NCBI RefSeq assembly: GCF_000975055.1
Contig: NZ_BBRB01000001.1
Location: 434,001-498,000, forward strand
Length of the DNA stretch: 64,000 nucleotides
Direction of reading: 5' to 3'
Origin: Demequina sediminicola
Lineage (GTDB): Bacteria; Actinomycetota; Actinomycetes; Actinomycetales; Demequinaceae
In this document: positions 62,382-64,000 of the stretch, piece after piece
How positions within the stretch are numbered: the stretch's first letter is position 1
Layout of the letters: each line of letters opens with the position of its first letter
Program-made: the position numbers and the translations under genes
Notes under the pieces: model-generated
The model's input: the letters and a program-made list of their open reading frames with translations, nothing else
Databases searched by the model: none
Told to the model about the DNA's origin: nothing

Positions 62382-62480
62382 GCGCTCGGCCTACGAGCGC
62401 GAACCAGACACGCTCTCGTGGCCTTGCTTCCACTGATCAGTAAAGAACCATCAGCGAAGAACAAGAGTCGAGGAGTCTCG
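62382..62480 (+). promoter_or_regulatory. Attenuator-like leader structures before sulfite reductase
   Basis: Two mutually exclusive stems are possible: GCGCTCG (62382-62388) with CGAGCGC (62394-62400), or GGCCTACGAGCG (62388-62399) with CGCTCTCGTGGCC (62411-62423, imperfect). Close to the start, CGAG-GAGT-CTCG (62469-62480) would hide the Shine-Dalgarno GAGGAG. Switching between these structures could depend on ribosome position on the cysteine codons. No classic T-run terminator is present. Confidence 0.4.
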
Positions 62481-64000
62481 GTGACCAACACCGATGCCGC
62501 TAGTCAAGGCACCACCGCCGCACAGACGGAAGCTGAAGAGCGCCGCCGTCACCGCGAAGAAGCCCGCAAGATCCGTACCCGTGAGGCTGCTGCGCGCAAG
62601 AACACGGCCTCCAAAGACGGTCAGTGGGCTGCGGGCGACCGCACCCCGTTGAACCCCAACGAGGAGATGAAGTCCACCGGTGACCCTCTCCTGGTGCGCG
62701 AGCGCATCGAGTCGATGTACTCCAAGTGGGGCTTCTGGTCGATCCCTCCGGGCGACCTACGCGGCCGCTTCCGCTGGTGGGGCCTCTACACCCAGCGCCG
62801 CCAAGGCATCGACGGCGGTAAGACCGCGATTCTTGAGCCGCACCAGCTCGACGACGAATACTTCATGCTGCGCATCCGCTCCGACGGCGGACAACTCTCC
62901 GCAGCACAGGCGCGCGAGATCGGCGCATTGTCCGAGGAGTTTGGCCGCGACACCGCCGACGTCTCCGACCGCCAAAACATCCAGCTGCACTGGATTGCTA
63001 TCGAGAACGTCCCCGAGATCTTCCGCCGCGTCGAAGAAGTAGGCCTCCTGTGCACCGAGGCTTGCGGCGACGTCCCCCGCGTCATCCTCGGCTCCCCCGT
63101 GGCCGGCGTCTCTGACGACGAGCTGATTGACCCCACGCCGCAGATGCGCGAAATCATGGACAAGTACATCGGCTCTCCCGAGTTCTCGAACCTGCCGCGC
63201 AAGTTCAAGACCGCGTTCACCGGGCAGCCGATCCCCGACATCCTGCACGAGGTTCAAGACATCGCCTTTTGCGCCGTCGAGCACCCCGAACTCGGCATCG
63301 GCTACGACCTGTGGGTGGGTGGCGGTCTCTCCGTCAACCCGTTCCTCGGCAAACGCCTTGGCGTCTTCGTCAAGCCCGAGCAGGCCGCCGAAGTGTGGGC
63401 AGGCGTCGCAGGAATCTTCCGTGACCACGGCTACCGCCGCCTACGCACCCGTGCCCGCCTGAAGTTCCTCCTCAAGGCATGGGGCCCAGAAAAGTTCCTC
63501 CAGGTGCTTCAAGACGACTACCTGGGTTACGCCCTGCCCGAAGGCCCCGAGCCCAAAATTGCCAAGCCCGGTGACCGCGGCGACCACGTAGGTATTCACC
63601 AGCAAAAGGACGGCAACTACTACGTCGGCGTCGCACCCGTCGCTGGCCGCGTCTCCGGCACCAAGCTCAAGAAGATCGCGGACATCGCTGAGTCCGTCGG
63701 CTCCGACCGCATCCGCCTCACGCCGCTGCAGAAAATCCTCGTGCTCGACATCCCCGAAGACCGCGTATCCGACGTCGTCAACGGACTGCGCGCACTTGAA
63801 CTCGAATCCGACCCCGGCGAGTTCCACCGCAACGTGATCGCTTGCACCGGCATCGAGTACTGCAAGCTCGCCATCGTCGAAACCAAGCAAACAGCACGCG
63901 AAGTGGTCAAGACCCTCGACGAGGTGTTCCCCGACCTCGACAACCCCATCACCGTGCACGTCAACGGCTGCCCCAACTCCTGCGCCCGCGTACAGATCGC
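62481..64000 (+). CDS. Ferredoxin-dependent sulfite (nitrite/sulfite) reductase, 3' end outside window
   Basis: The first 506 codons are visible. A charged N-terminus (about 1-65) precedes the ferrodoxin-like and nitrite/sulfite reductase domains (LSDRQNIQLHWI-type segment VSDRQNIQLHWIAIENVPEI; LGSPVAGVSDDELIDPTP). The 4Fe-4S/sirohaem cysteines are present as ACTGIEYCKLA and NGCPNSCARVQI. It reduces sulfite to sulfide for cysteine synthesis. The start is a GTG at 62481 with GAGGAG five bases upstream. Upstream control by a polycysteine leader supports sulfite rather than nitrite as substrate. Confidence 0.9.
   Translation, partial: MTNTDAASQGTTAAQTEAEERRRHREEARKIRTREAAARKNTASKDGQWAAGDRTPLNPNEEMKSTGDPLLVRERIESMYSKWGFWSIPPGDLRGRFRWWGLYTQRRQGIDGGKTAILEPHQLDDEYFMLRIRSDGGQLSAAQAREIGALSEEFGRDTADVSDRQNIQLHWIAIENVPEIFRRVEEVGLLCTEACGDVPRVILGSPVAGVSDDELIDPTPQMREIMDKYIGSPEFSNLPRKFKTAFTGQPIPDILHEVQDIAFCAVEHPELGIGYDLWVGGGLSVNPFLGKRLGVFVKPEQAAEVWAGVAGIFRDHGYRRLRTRARLKFLLKAWGPEKFLQVLQDDYLGYALPEGPEPKIAKPGDRGDHVGIHQQKDGNYYVGVAPVAGRVSGTKLKKIADIAESVGSDRIRLTPLQKILVLDIPEDRVSDVVNGLRALELESDPGEFHRNVIACTGIEYCKLAIVETKQTAREVVKTLDEVFPDLDNPITVHVNGCPNSCARVQI

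Noticed and set aside
62309..62491. Minus-strand frames of about 60 codons opposite the cysteine leader
   Set aside because: They lack ribosome-binding sites and overlap the leader structures; the plus-strand Cys-rich ORF explains the region better.
1..64000. CRISPR arrays, prophage or IS elements
   Set aside because: No regularly spaced direct repeats with spacers, no transposase or integrase frame and no phage structural genes are visible; the only repeats are the short ones listed.

Overview
The window is chromosomal DNA from a high-GC Gram-positive bacterium. I place it in the Actinomycetota, probably Micrococcales. The grounds are the gene order (rpmG, hadAB-like genes, murB, an aminotransferase, tRNA-Trp, secE, nusG, rplKA, rplJL, rpoBC, rpsLG, fusA, tuf, rpsJ), the many GTG/TTG starts, the DUF2510, Excalibur and MaoC-type HadAB families, and promoters that sit only 6-7 bases from start codons. 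The genus cannot be fixed from sequence alone.

Positions 1-19261 are almost entirely the translation and transcription backbone on the minus strand. Read from high to low coordinates it runs tRNA-Trp, secE, nusG, rplK, rplA, rplJ, rplL, rpoB, rpoC, rpsL, rpsG, fusA, tuf, rpsJ, rplC and rplD (cut by the window edge). The only intruder is a plus-strand DUF2510 membrane protein with an HExxH motif between rpoC and rpsL. The leaders of this block carry a nearly identical 26-nt hairpin before rpsJ and before rpsL, an rplJ leader with two terminator-like hairpins, and strong terminators.

Positions 19504-31845 are mostly plus-strand accessory genes: an aminotransferase; an ABC-2 exporter pair; a secreted Trp/Asp-rich protein followed by an OmpR-type two-component system; a NarL-type two-component system followed by a MacB/FtsX-type ABC exporter (both operons carry the same inverted half-sites at their promoters); and a GyrI-like protein. 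Positions 31842-41412 hold backbone genes (murB, hadB- and hadA-like genes, rpmG, tRNA-Met, tRNA-Thr) separated by inserted cargo: an MFS transporter with a divergent LacI regulator, an NCS2 purine permease, and a two-gene locus that looks like an orphan type VII secretion substrate pair.

Positions 41555-53733 hold a YcaQ-type protein, a sugar porter, a 64-bp duplication flanking a small membrane-protein gene, a dihydroorotate dehydrogenase-like gene, the anaerobic ribonucleotide reductase nrdDG behind two NrdR boxes, a membrane-anchored HNH/Excalibur nuclease, tRNA-Tyr, yajQ, a YwiC-like protein and pyruvate oxidase poxB. Positions 53920-64000 hold a large LuxR-type regulator, a non-coding gap with nested inverted repeats, htpX, an FprA-type ferredoxin reductase, a DUF4125/DUF4037 pair, and the start of a ferredoxin-type sulfite reductase. 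Upstream of the reductase lies a cysteine-rich leader peptide gene that looks like a cysteine-responsive attenuator. nrdDG together with poxB suggests a facultatively anaerobic lifestyle.

The observations I rate highest are the polycysteine leader ORF, the 64-bp repeats flanking a small cassette, the shared r-protein leader hairpin, the natural Asn at the RpoB position equivalent to E. coli His526, a dispersed palindromic repeat, the nested inverted repeats near 56.6 kb, and the orphan type VII pair.
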